Made by a program: the position numbers and the translations under genes
Notes under the pieces: model-generated
Told to the model about the DNA's origin: nothing
The model's input: the letters and a program-made list of their open reading frames with translations, nothing else
The model's database searches: none
Origin: Neckera pumila
Taxonomy: Eukaryota > Streptophyta > Bryopsida > Hypnales > Neckeraceae
Length of the DNA stretch: 64,000 nucleotides
Direction of reading: 5' to 3'
NCBI GenBank assembly: GCA_963969595.1
Contig: OZ018408.1
Coordinates: 2,046,001-2,110,000, forward strand
Shown: piece after piece, positions 48,296 to 59,233 of the stretch
Position numbering within the stretch: the first letter of the stretch is position 1
Layout of the letters: each line of letters opens with the position of its first letter

Positions 48296-49795
48296 TGGAA
48301 GGCCTAAGTTTTAGTGCTCAATTCGGAAGTGACGACGAAGATTCTCTCGAGAAGGTGACATGTAAAGATCATAGGGTTCGTTCGTGAATGTTGAGGGGGC
48401 GCTTGATTACTCCGAGAATCTTTCTCAGCTCAGCTTGGTGTCCATAGTTACGAATGGGGCATACTCTCTATGAATACTCTCTATAGTTGCACATCCCCTG
48501 CATATCCTGAGAATGTGTCATCATGAGAATTGTGACACAGGTGACTTGAAAACGTCCACACGTCAAGTTGTGAACACATGTGAGTGTGGTTAGAAGCTTA
48601 TTTGTCCTCCGAGGCAGTGTCGTTTGAGAGGGTTGAGTTTACTGCAACATATGTTCATGTAGCTTGTCTATTTTGAGGAAGCTAGGATGTGTCATCTGCC
48701 CTTGAATTACGGACTGGACATTTAAGTGGAGCATTCATTTGAAGCGAAGGGAGGAACAGGGATTTCACAGATTCTCGAGAAATGAAGGTACGTCACATCT
48801 TGAACTAAGTGCAACTACCTAGTAGTACAATTCAATTGTTTTGTTTACTTATATGACCTCGGAGATATCGATAGAGGAATGTTTGGAGCACTCGAGTTGG
48901 GTGTCTTTCTAAGATGAAAGCTTACCCCTGATGCCGCTCCATAGAAGAATATGTTGGCTTCTGGTGACTGCACTGCGCAAGCTCTGCTTTGCAGACAGAT
49001 ACGGGTCACACATTTGCTATAACCTTAGAGCCTTGTGAATATATTTACTTTTCAATTTGTCTGGAATGCTCAGTTATAGTTAGTTATCGTGAGGCATTTG
49101 CCATACTGTGAACGTTTTGGTTTCTATTGGAGACTTCCTCAGTAATGCTTCTAAGCTTCTGTAATTCTTGTTTGCAGGGTCAATTTTCCTCACAAACAAG
49201 ACATAATTAGAGTGAAGCAGCTATACAGAATGGTGCATTTATTTCAGAAAAAACAGGGCTTGCAGTGTTAATTGACCAATAGGGCTATATTTAACCCTGG
49301 AACGCCCATGGGTGCCACATAGAGTCACTTTGATGATTTCAACTGAACAATGCTGGATGGAGGACTGGATTTTTTCATCCAATTTTGTTTTTGAGAGTTC
49401 TTGAATGTGTTGTAGCAGTACATGGTCGGAATATCGTCATTGAGGTATATCAACTTTTCTCCAGAAGAAGATGCTTCAGAGGGATCACAACATATGCCTC
49501 TTTAGGGAATGTTGGCAAATCTTGCTTTTGCTTCAGGTCTGAATTTTAGCCATACAAATGATCTTTCTTTGAATTTGAGACCAATTAATGAAATGAAGTT
49601 CATGAAGTCCCTCTTCTAATCTATTCTGAAATCTAATATGTTTTATTGCAATTTGTACTTATGATCTATAAACGCGATCTACTAATTGTAGAATGATGTG
49701 AAAATTGGCATAGAGTATGATAAACTACCATTAAACAGATACCAATGCTGCAATTTTCAGATTATTTTAAGCGTGACTTAAATTTGGTTTACTTT
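48296..49795. other. 3' flank and intergenic DNA
   Basis: Unique moderate-GC sequence, probably partly 3' UTR of the zinc-finger gene. No exon chain was supported. Confidence 0.4.
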
Positions 49796-49920
49796 TTCTT
49801 CTGCATAGTCTTTTGTAACGTTGCATGTCCTCTGCATATTCTTTTGCGTGGTCTTTTGTAACAACATACTTCTGCAAATTCCTTAGTGAGGTTGCTCTTC
49901 TTCTGCACATTCTTTTGTTT
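49796..49920. repeat. Imperfect tandem repeat of TCTGCA..TTCTTTTG units
   Basis: Units such as TCTTCTGCATAGTCTTTTGT, TCTGCATATTCTTTTGCGTG and TCTTCTGCACATTCTTTTGT recur about every 35-45 bases. The minus-strand frame across it (49767-50168) is Arg/Lys-rich because of this repeat. Confidence 0.6.
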
Positions 49921-49989
49921 TGGTTGTGTTCAAGTTGGAAGTTGAACGACATGGCCGTGTCAATATAGGGTTGCGTTATTAGCGAGAGG

Positions 49990-50250
49990 TATGTTATGTG
50001 AGGTGATTCCAGGGATGGGGTTTGTGAGCGAGGTCTTCGACGAAAGCAAGTTGAAGAAGTTGGCTGGGTCGACTTGCCATTTGTCACGTTCGATGCGGGG
50101 GCCTCTGTTTTCAAGAATGTGCATCCATTTGTCGCCGGGTATCGGTTTCGCTCATTGGCGGCGGCCAATAACAGGAATTTGGTGAATTACTGGGAGCTGA
50201 GGACAGAGCTGACCATCTCTAGAAGTCGACCATTTGTGTATCTGGCGTAT
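49990..50250 (+). pseudogene. Possible frameshifted coding fragment
   Basis: Two plus-strand frames with GC-ended codons abut: GMGFVSEVFDESKLKKLAG, then one frame over VDLPFVTFDAGASVFKNVHP and YRFRSLAAANNRN...YWELRTELTIS. The change of coding-like frame near 50070 suggests one gene fragment with a single indel. I do not recognise the family, and no flanking exons were found. Confidence 0.3.
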
Positions 50251-51011
50251 ATAGTTAGATGCTCAAGCATGTGTCAGCACTTCGAAAATGAATCCCTAGC
50301 TTAACTATACTGTAGAACTCTATCAAGTCAGTGAATTGTTGTATATAAATAAATGATATAAATAAGATCAAATGAAATTAGCTGTCGTGGGCATTGTGCA
50401 AAACCAGATATTGAAAATCAGACTACGCGAAGTTTGATACATAACGAGATCTGGGGCTTATCAACGTGTAGAAGCGCATGCTTAACACCACCAAGCTAAT
50501 CTGGCTTCCTGACAGCTTAGTGGTGAACTCTGGCGATATGACCTTCTAAGACTAAAGCGAGAAGCAGGCGGTGAAACCTATTGATGAAATATTCATCACT
50601 GAGAAAACAATGTCAAATATGCATAGAAGTACAACCAGGTTATTTCACTTAGACAGAAACTAAAGTCACCATAAGACCTTGAAAATGGAGTGGAAATGAT
50701 TAATTTTGTGGGAATAGTCGCAAAGTAACAATAGTGTAAATCCACGCACGAAAACATCCATCCTGTACAGCGGCATAAGTGCAAACCTATAATATTGGAC
50801 AGCTGCATAAGTACAAACCTATAATATACGTGTTGTCCTGTCTAGCTTATCTCGTTCTGCATTACAATTCCGAGAATTTAACTTTATTCAACAGAATGCT
50901 AGCTTGACACCTTACAACCGCTGGGGGAGTGCCTAGCAAAGCAGCGCACCGAAAATTCAATAGTAGGCGTTTAAAATGTAACTACGATAGAAACCGTTGG
51001 ACTCGGAGGAC
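50251..51011. other. 3' flank of the WWE gene
   Basis: Unique AT-moderate DNA, probably including the minus-strand 3' UTR of the WWE-domain gene. Confidence 0.4.
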
Positions 51012-52228
51012 TCACTCCGAATCAGAACCCTGCAACCAAGCGATTCAACTAATTCAGCTTGAGTGATTCTAACGACGAGTAAGGATATGGATGGTTGTAT
51101 TTATGCAGGATATAAACAGGCACAAGACGTGACGCAGTTGATTAAACCCTGAAATACTAATATACCCAAATTGATTCTATAGTTTTGATCCAGTATGTCA
51201 TGTTGGACTATCTTTTGATCAATTTCGATTTAATCTTTGACCAGCATACCATGTTCCACTCTGATTTGGTGGTGAATATTTTGACCCCATCTGAACTATA
51301 TTAATTCTTCACAATGATCCAATAGGATTTTTGAGAAAATCATGAATGCTCTGTCCTGTAAGGAGCTAAGCAATACTCAACAGAGACGCAGACATCAATC
51401 AATTACCTGCCAATAGTCATCCTCGTGAAGTCTTATCGGCGCCAAATACGTGCCAGCGCCAGCCATTGGTCTACCAATGGTTTGCCTTAACTTTGAACTT
51501 TGAACTTTGAACTTCAACTTTGATTGCTTCTTTGATGCGGCTGCTAATTTCACTGCTACGAGTTTCATAACCGCCTCCGACAAGGTCTTGATACTCTGCA
51601 AAGGTTAATTGACACACAACCCTCTGAAACGCACGAAACGGGATGAATCGCGTCAATGAAAGTCGATATTACGCATATTCTACGTACATGCGAGATCCTA
51701 TTCAGCCTCAAATGATAAGATTTTTCGAAATATTATTGTATTCAATCCATCTCCACATTTCGGCCGCAGTACGACTGCGCGTACTTCAACAAGAGCTCTC
51801 TAGAGCATCACTCCGGAGAAACAATGCAGTGCGCATTACTTTGGAAATTAAACTGATTCATAAAGTGAAGAAGCTGACTGAATTACCTCCTGGCATACTC
51901 GAAGGTCTTCCTTGACACTGACAAGTTCATCCCACGCGTTGACAGGAGGCGCTGGTGCAACTGCTGCTGGAGCATTCACCACTTTGACGTCGCGGGTGAA
52001 TCCGGTGGCCACATTGATTTGCTCCATGGTGCTCAAGTCCGTCACGTACTCGGCACCACGGGGGTGCTTGGAGCTTACCAGAGGTCCAAGCTCCACGCGA
52101 TTTGCACGTTCGGTTAGGCCTTGCAGGATGGCGGCAGCCATGGCGGCGTCATATTGCTTCCATTCTGCATCGTCCCTCCACCAAACTCCCGGGGAGGTGG
52201 GGTCCTCACAAGCTCTTGTGATGCACAT
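51012..52228 (-). CDS. Small WWE-domain protein, three exons
   Basis: Exons are 52228-51887, 51595-51407 and 51029-51012, all in phase 0 with GT-AG introns; the product is 182 aa. A WWE domain fills residues about 16-84: WWRDDAEWKQYD, then AEYVTDLSTMEQINVATG and TRDVKVV, matching the family's W..W, DLSTM.Q.N..TG and R.V pattern. WWE domains bind poly(ADP-ribose)/iso-ADP-ribose or protein partners and occur in RCD1/SRO proteins and E3 ligases. After an Ala/Pro linker comes a predicted helix (DELVSVKEDLRVCQE|SIKTLSEAVMKL) and a Lys-rich stretch from a TTGAACT mini-repeat. No PARP, RST or RING domain is present. The start is the first Met of the exon; an upstream 5' exon cannot be excluded, since a TTTTGCGAG acceptor-like sequence precedes it. 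Confidence 0.75.
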
Positions 52229-53067
52229 CTCGCAAAATTAACTAAGAATTCAATGGAGCTCTCAATTCCTCAAAGTAACGTGACAATACAACTACTCCGA
52301 GAACTCAATTGCAAGTAAAGGAAATGTCAAAAACAGATCGATCTAGAAGCGCAAGCTAAGTTACAACAACAAGGACTCCCTTCAAATAAGATTACTGACA
52401 CTGAGATTACAGGCAAACTATTTGCAGTGACACTGTAAGAACTTGACATGCAGTTGCAAGACCTTGACATGCAATCATACGCTTGTTACTTCATGATGGA
52501 AGGATTGCATCACCCATGAACAGGGTAGTATATGTACTACCCAGGGAGAATGCACGCACTCCCAGTTCACTGTTTGTCACGGAAGGCAGAACGGTGGCAT
52601 AGATCGAAGTATTCCTAATAAACTGCCAGTATTATCGAAGATGGTTCCCTGGAAGATAAGGTGATGTGTCAATCCTCTATTCTGTGCAGCTTGATGCAGG
52701 GTTTGTTTCTAAACTCCAACAGACACTTGGGTTTTCGGATAACTTATACATGCGCGCATGGCTTTGTTGTGCGTGCCGTACTTTGAGATAAATTACTATG
52801 AGATGCATGTGCTTTGTAAGCAGACCATGATTACAGTTGGAATTAAGCATGGTATGTGAGCCAGTTGGTGATTGACTTAAGCTAAGAAATGCAAAGTGGA
52901 GCATCCAATTCAGTGATTTGAATGCGCCACTCTCGATTGGTCCTTAATGACCTCCGTCCATGCGCGTCATTCGTTATAGCTTTGCTGCGAAATAGCAGCA
53001 GTGCTGCACTATCAGTGAGTTTGCATGCGATGTGAAGTACAATTAGCCTTTCGGCTGGAACTTATTG
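52229..53067. other. Upstream region of the WWE gene
   Basis: Probable promoter and leader, minus strand; no additional coding sequence was supported. Confidence 0.4.
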
Positions 53068-53250
53068 AAACGGATATTTCGTTAAAATGGCAATATTTCA
53101 CAAACTTGGCAGTTGTAGGTTTAGACCATGTGGTCTGAAATGTAAACCAATCCTACTGATTTCAGAGCATGTTCTAAAATCTATATTAGTCCTAGAAAAT
53201 AGATGGAAAAATCATGGAAGAATATCGCCATTTCAACAAAATATCTGTTT
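53068..53250. mobile_element. Short inverted-repeat element, 183 bp
   Basis: The left end AAACGGATATTTCGTTAAAA is mirrored by the right end, in which the same positions read TTTCAACAAAATATCTGTTT; the terminal repeats are about 30 bp. MITE-like; family unknown. Confidence 0.6.
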
Positions 53251-54481
53251 TTAGTTCCTTGAACTATTATTATGGTTGGGTTGTCGCACCTTTCTTGTCC
53301 CTATTATCCATCTTCAAAGAATGGAGACATGGCACTCTCTCGTTAGCTTGCAGAGGGTCCATTCTTTGAAATTTGAGAATGAAGATTCTTCTCCTCTGAA
53401 AGTGAAGAAGTTTTCCATGCGAAGGTTTCATCCCTAAAGTGCCGCTTCCACCCCAAATGTATTGTTGCTTTCACTATGCTGTTGCTTCTACCCATTTGCC
53501 ATTCTCATTCTCCACACGACCTTGAAGGGGTATCACACCTTCATAGAAAAGGGCTTTTGATTGGCTCCCGTCTTTTCACTCTTGGCCTTTTCATTCTTCC
53601 TAAAAGTTTGATTCTCAAAGAACGTGTGACGGCAATCTCTATTTATTTAGTGACATGGCATATTGATTATGCTATACAAAGTTGCTAATAATAATACCAA
53701 AATTCCTTCTATAATTATAAAAAGAGAGGAAAATATATATTTACTACTGAGACCAATGATGCCCAGAAGCAGTGGTGGAGGATATGAAGGATTGAAAATA
53801 TTACAAGAAAACACCAAAGTCCACATCATCACAAGATTTTAGGTCAATTTGGATGTAGGTGGAGGCCACATTGAACATGAAGATGGATGAATACGGACTT
53901 GAACTTGAGGCAAAATTAGCAAGGTTGATTATTATCTACAAAGGTTGTCTCATCTGTTCATATGATTTTCAATAAAAAATATCCCTTTTAAGTTTGCCAA
54001 ATTGTGCAGCAATTTTCTATGGTACATAAGCATGCCTCATGCTTTTTCCCATGGTGCACATGCATAATTTCAAATTATTTGGATTGTATATCAAAATTAT
54101 AGCAAAGGCAATCTATCATGAAATTAGGAAAAAAGTTTCAGATTGATTGACAATACATAATCTCATATAATAAAAAGTAAGATGAAAACTCAATCACACT
54201 TGAGAAGTTTAAGTTTAGCTTAAAAAATGTATGTTAGTTGATCCACAATTCACTCATACTTCTTAGAGGTTGAAGGAGTGTCACATAGTGCATTAGTAAA
54301 GGATTTTTCACATGACTTCTAATTAAATGTATTTTTGGTTAAGAAATTTGATATGTGCTTCAAGGGCTCATATGTACAAAGTAGACCATTCATTTGACAG
54401 CATCAAATGTTTACAACATAAGATATATGACCTATTTCCAACCAAGCCCCCATTTGTGGAAGACAAGATAATCTATTTTTA
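53251..54481. other. Intergenic DNA
   Basis: No gene. A weak inverted pair (TTCAAAGAATGGA and TCCATTCTTTGAA) lies at about 53314-53371. Confidence 0.4.
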
Positions 54482-54652
54482 CACTACAAGGGAGCAGTGT
54501 CAATTCGGACATTTTTTTGTCAATTTTTTGTCAATTTGGACATTATTTTGTCAATTTTCTGTCAATTCGGACATTTTTTTGACAGGATTCTGTCAATTTG
54601 GACATTTTAGTCAATTAGGACGTGTCAATTCGGACACTATTTTCTTGTAGTG
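54482..54652. mobile_element. CACTA-like MITE built of tandem subterminal motifs, 171 bp
   Basis: The left end CACTACAAGGGAGCAGTGTC and the right end GACACTATTTTCTTGTAGTG are inverted copies with few mismatches; CACTACAAG is the classic plant CACTA terminus. The flanks are TTA and TCA, a possible mutated 3-bp duplication. Almost the whole interior is copies of TCAATT(C/T)GGACATT with short TTTTGTCAATTTT spacers, like the transposase-binding subterminal repeats of CACTA elements. The frame 54327-54650 crosses it and is not a gene. Confidence 0.75.
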
Positions 54653-54778
54653 TCATGAACGAAAAATATGATGTCGACTAGGGCTTCATTATTGTGTGAC
54701 AAATAACAATAACACATTGACACCTAATGAAGTTACTAAGACCGGATTTTCATTTTGCACTTTTTAGAAATAAATTTG

Positions 54779-55066
54779 CATTAGATGAGATTTGGGGGTC
54801 TTGGAGGGCTCCAAGTTCCCCTGCTGTCTGCTACGTTCTTAGACTGCGGGAACGTAGCAGCTGGCTAATGTGGCACAGTGACTGCCACATCATTTTTTGC
54901 TTTTTTTTTTTTTTTTTTTGCTTAAAATGATATTTTGGTAAATTTTTTTTTTTTTTTTTTTGAAAAAAAAAAATTCTAACACACCTGTATCGGCATTCAC
55001 TGAATCTGGGCAGATTAGGGTACAGGCTTGAAACGGCCCTCCAAGACTCCCAAATATCATCTAATG
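54779..55066 (+). mobile_element. CATTAG-family MITE, 288 bp, well-preserved ends
   Basis: The inverted ends extend for about 32 bp: CATTAGATGAGATTTGGGGG continuing TCTTGGAGGGC, and the mirror on the right. Interior hallmarks are GACTGCGGGAACGTAGC, GACTGCCACATCA, long T tracts and TTAAAATGATATTTTGG. Confidence 0.8.
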
Positions 55067-57461
55067 CCTATTGATTGAAAACAAATGGGACTATAATCTA
55101 CACTTTTTTAATTTGTACTAATTCCCAACTTAATGGAAAATTAGCAAAAATAGTGAAATCTTCATTATTTCTATTTCCTAATTGGAGAAAATTATTTGTC
55201 CTACTCATGCTCAATTGGGCATGTGCTAAAACATTTTTAATTGTCAAAAATAGGTTGGATGCCTTATACTTTGAATCATTGTTGTCGTGCCCTATCCCAT
55301 TATAGCATATTAATTAAATAAGAATGCAATTAAGACTTAATTACTATCATTTCCAAAAAAGATAAGTTGAGTAAAATGCAAATTATGCAATATACAATAA
55401 GAAATAAACTAGGAATGAATGTAGTGTGAAATTCACAACTTTTAGGATAATTTAGATATGTGATTTTTTCTTTGAATAATTAAAAATGGAAACAATCCTT
55501 CTATACTTAATAGCAAAATTGAGCTCACAAATAAAAGGCTTTGGAAGTTTGATTACATAGTTGTACAACAATTTGGCATTCAAGGTTGCATAGCATTACA
55601 AGCTCAAAACTTGCAAAATTTGTAAAGCAAGCATAAGGGCATGGACTGAGTTATAAGCACCCAAGCCCGCACCGAGGAATGCTGGGGAGCGAGCGGTGAG
55701 CGGGGAGCAGGGATTCGTGAGCGTAGAGCATAAATATTGTAAGGAAAAAAAACATTTGAAAAAATGGATAGAAAAGTGGATGAAAGTTCAGGGAAAAATG
55801 GATGAAATTTGAAAGAAAATTCATGAAATTGGGTGCAAAAAATGGAAGAAGTAGAAGAAAGTTGTGGGAAAAAATGGATGAAAGGGATTGGAAGAATTAG
55901 ATGAAAAACACGGATGAAAGTGGATGAAAAACATGGATGAAAGCAGATGAAGAAACATGGATGAAAGTTGATGAAAAATCTTAAGATATCTTTTCTTCAA
56001 AGTGCATAAACATTGTAGCTGCCATCTTGGAGTTCCGATCTTAGAAATTATCCTGCAATTTTGTTTACATGTTTGCCTTTATGGTTGAATTAGCATGTGG
56101 AGTATCATTGTTTGATTGAGCGGGGGAACATCTTTGTTAGACATCCTAGATCGCTATTCTAGTGTCAAGGTTTGGTTTAGGGTTGAGAGCATCATCTTCC
56201 ACTTATTATCATTACATGCCAACTAGCTTACCATCTTTGTGACATTCATCATGCACCTCCTGCAGCAGACGATGCACTCATCGAAGAATACCCTAGAACT
56301 GAAGAAATGCCTGTTTAATCAACCATAATCTCACAGAAGCGTGAATTTGTGGTAGCAAGGCCAAGCAAGTCAAAAATCCAAGAGTGCTAATCGAGGAGTA
56401 TGTCGTCTGGATGAAGAAAGTGCATGATGAAAAATCACAAAGATGTCAAGCGTGTTGGATAATGATTGAAGTACAGATCAATAGTATTACTGCCTCCGGA
56501 ACAACAACATTGAACAATCCAAATTCAGTAAAGAGACTCTATATTTGAATGAAAATTGATACCTTGTATTGTGGTGTCAGTTACATGATCTCAAATTACT
56601 AAGTGTAAAACGTCATGTAATACTTGCAACACTACCCCTTCCTAACTGATGTTTGAAACTCGAGCTCTACAATGCTCACTTTATCATCACTACGTGCATG
56701 CAAGGATTTATAAGGGCAATGCAAAGCTATAACATCCTCTTCGAATACATCCACACGTCTGCGCGTGGCACAAAGTGATAAGTTTGTCATATCACCTTAT
56801 CCGACTCTAAAGGTCAAACTTCATGGCACGTTGTGTGAGCCTGAAATGCCAAATTCTATTACTTTGCAATAGAATTAGGTTAAAGACATTTTATTTTCAT
56901 ATTTTTTTTGTTGTTTTATAGGTTAATGTACTTAGTTTAGTAGATTTTTAGATTAGTAGCCATCGGATCTCTTAAAAGAGATAAAATGGTTAAGACGGAT
57001 CTTAATTGTTCTTGTCTTGAACCAAAAACCGGAAACCTATGTGGGATCACAACCGGGATTTCAAGGATTCGGAAACAATCAAACCGGTATCGGAAACGGA
57101 AACCGGGAGCCAACAGTCACTAACGGGAAAACTAGAGAGCCGTTGAATAGAAATCATTTCCCGGCATGGACAGGAATGGCCAGTTCTAATGGTGGAAAAA
57201 TCGGACGGTCAGGAGAGAGGAAGGGATCAAGTAGAAGCATCCGCATTCTATCTTCACATTCTGGTGTTTTTTCATTGTGAGTGAATGTTTACAAGAAAGT
57301 GTGGCACTAAATAGCTTGGAGGAGTGCAAGTTTTGAGATTCCGGTCCCGGTTAGGCGGCTATAAGACTGATTGATTTTGTGAGAGAGAACAACAGTAGAG
57401 CTCAAGTGATTAGGGCAGAAAGAATTGAGGTTGTTGGTCAGTCCAAGTAGTTGCTAGAGCC
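55067..57461. other. Intergenic DNA and leader of the retroelement-type ORF
   Basis: AT-rich to about 55600. It then holds a purine-rich stretch (55780-55985) of GGATGAAA-type repeats, such as ACATGGATGAAAG about every 24-30 bases. From about 57010 it has CCGGAAAC/AACCGG-rich leader sequence. The frame at 57017-57280 has no protein-like features. Confidence 0.45.
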
Positions 57462-59233
57462 ATGGTGAAGGCAAAGGCGAGTGAAGAGTCACCTTCACTG
57501 AAACTCCAGTCAGTGGTACCCGGATTGCTGAAGAATGCCAAGGAGAAGGCGCTCTTGCAGGAGGACCTAAAAGGGCTGGGATGCGATGGTTTCATGCGGA
57601 AGCCGTGGAACCTGAAGAACGAGTCAATGGTTGGGGAGCTACTCTCGAAGCAATCAAGCGAGTGGCATCATACGATCCGGGCGCAGCCAACCGGATGGAC
57701 TCTGGATATATGGAGCAAGGTGTACAATTTTCCCAAGGAAGGGGAAGGAATAGCTGGACAGCAACACGAGTTTGAGAGTGGTAAGTTTTGCAACCTTGTC
57801 CACCCCAAGGATGGATATGTCGTGGCAAATTGCACAAACTTAAGGCATAGGAGAGTGTTGGAGTTCTTAGTTCCAATTTTGAATCTGGAGCGTCCTACCC
57901 GGGCCACCATTACGATAGCAAAGACAATTTTTGGAGTGCTGACCGGAGGGAGGAAAGTGAATTGGGGTTTGATAGTTAAGGAAGTTGTGGGCAAAATGGT
58001 CTCAGTTGTAGGCAAGTCCAGACCTTCCGGTTTATCTCCCTTTCTCTTCCACCTCTATGAGCACAATGAGTTATTGAGAGGGAAGGAAGTAACCGAGTAC
58101 AAGTCTGCAGACGTAATGTTACAGCATGATATTAGTCCGGAACTGGAAGAGCAGAGAGAGGCGTCAATAGATGAGACAGAATCGGAAGAAGAACCAGAGG
58201 AACCTCAAAAGAAAGGCAAGGAAGTAGCTGGAGAGGGAACTAATAAGGATCCGGTTTGGGCACAATCAACTGACCCTCTTGGGGCGATTATAAATGAACT
58301 GAAGGGCATCCGAGAGAAAATGATGAGTGATAAGGAGATGACTCGGAAGTCAGAAAACCGGATAGCTAGCCTAACCAGTCAAGTAAAGGATCTAAAGAAG
58401 AAGATAGGGAAAAAGTTTGAGAGTGAAGTTAGACAGCTCTTGGCTGAAACCTTAGACATCCTTAACCGGATCCGGAAGTTTGTTGGGAATTCCGGCGATA
58501 TAGTTAACAAAGCCAAACTTTTTGAGGCTGGAGTTCTCAAGGAGGGATTTCAAATGGGACCCAAGGTTGTTTCAGTCTTGGTGTCCTATCATGAGGAGAT
58601 GGAGCATACTTTATTTTAATTGAAAGAAGTCATGGAGAATGTGGGCTTCCACTTGGAACCGGAACCGGAACCGGCGAAGGCAAAAGAAAAGGTGAAGGAG
58701 GAAACTCTGAGCAAGGCAACGCCATCTAAGAGTTCAGCTGACCGAAAGTCGAAGGGAGAACCGGAGGAGAAGACCACATCAGCCAGCCGCTCCAAGTTGA
58801 AGATTGACACGGCAACCGAAAAAGGGTTTTCACCTGGATCCCAGATCCGCAGCCAGAATAAGTTTGCAGAACCGGATTAGGGCACTCCACAGAGCACCTT
58901 TTTTGGTCAGTCAAACAAGTCAACAACAAAACGACAAAAATCAACATCAAAGAGGGGTAGAGAGGTGTCACCCACGATTGAGATTGAATCTGAAGAAGGT
59001 GAGTCGCTAGAGACCACGGAGAAGGAGGAGAGCCAGTCCGAATTAGGAGAGGAATCTGAGGAAGGAGAAGAAGAATCTGACCCGAACCGGAACCTGCGCG
59101 TGAAAAGGGGAAAGGTAAACCTCCAACTCCCCCAAAGGAAAAAGTTTCTAAGTCTACTGGAAGTAGACAGCAGCCAGCAAGGAAGGGAGTGGTCAAGAGT
59201 ACACCAATACCATCCAAGCGGCAGAAGAAGTAG
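57462..59233 (+). pseudogene. Decayed retroelement-type ORF (plant transposon-associated protein)
   Basis: One long frame from ATG 57462 is interrupted by in-frame TAA (58617-58619) and TAG (58878-58880). A single frameshift near 59080 then brings it to the TAG at 59231-59233. Coding character continues through every break, so the original protein was about 590 aa. The first ~200 residues form a globular domain (WSKVYNFPKEGEGIAGQQHE, ATITIAKTIFGVLTGG, VNWGLIVKEVVGKM, SGLSPFLFHLYEHNELL). This resembles the 'putative plant transposon protein' domain found in long plant LTR elements. An acidic stretch, a coiled coil (IINELKGIREKM...SLTSQVKDLKKKI) and a charged Lys/Glu/Pro tail follow. No zinc knuckle, protease, RT or integrase is seen nearby. 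The assignment to a family is from memory of such proteins and is moderate. Confidence 0.65.

Noticed and set aside
54327..54650. Plus-strand 107-aa frame with repeated FGHF-type residues
   Set aside because: The repeats are the tandem DNA motifs of the CACTA-like MITE.
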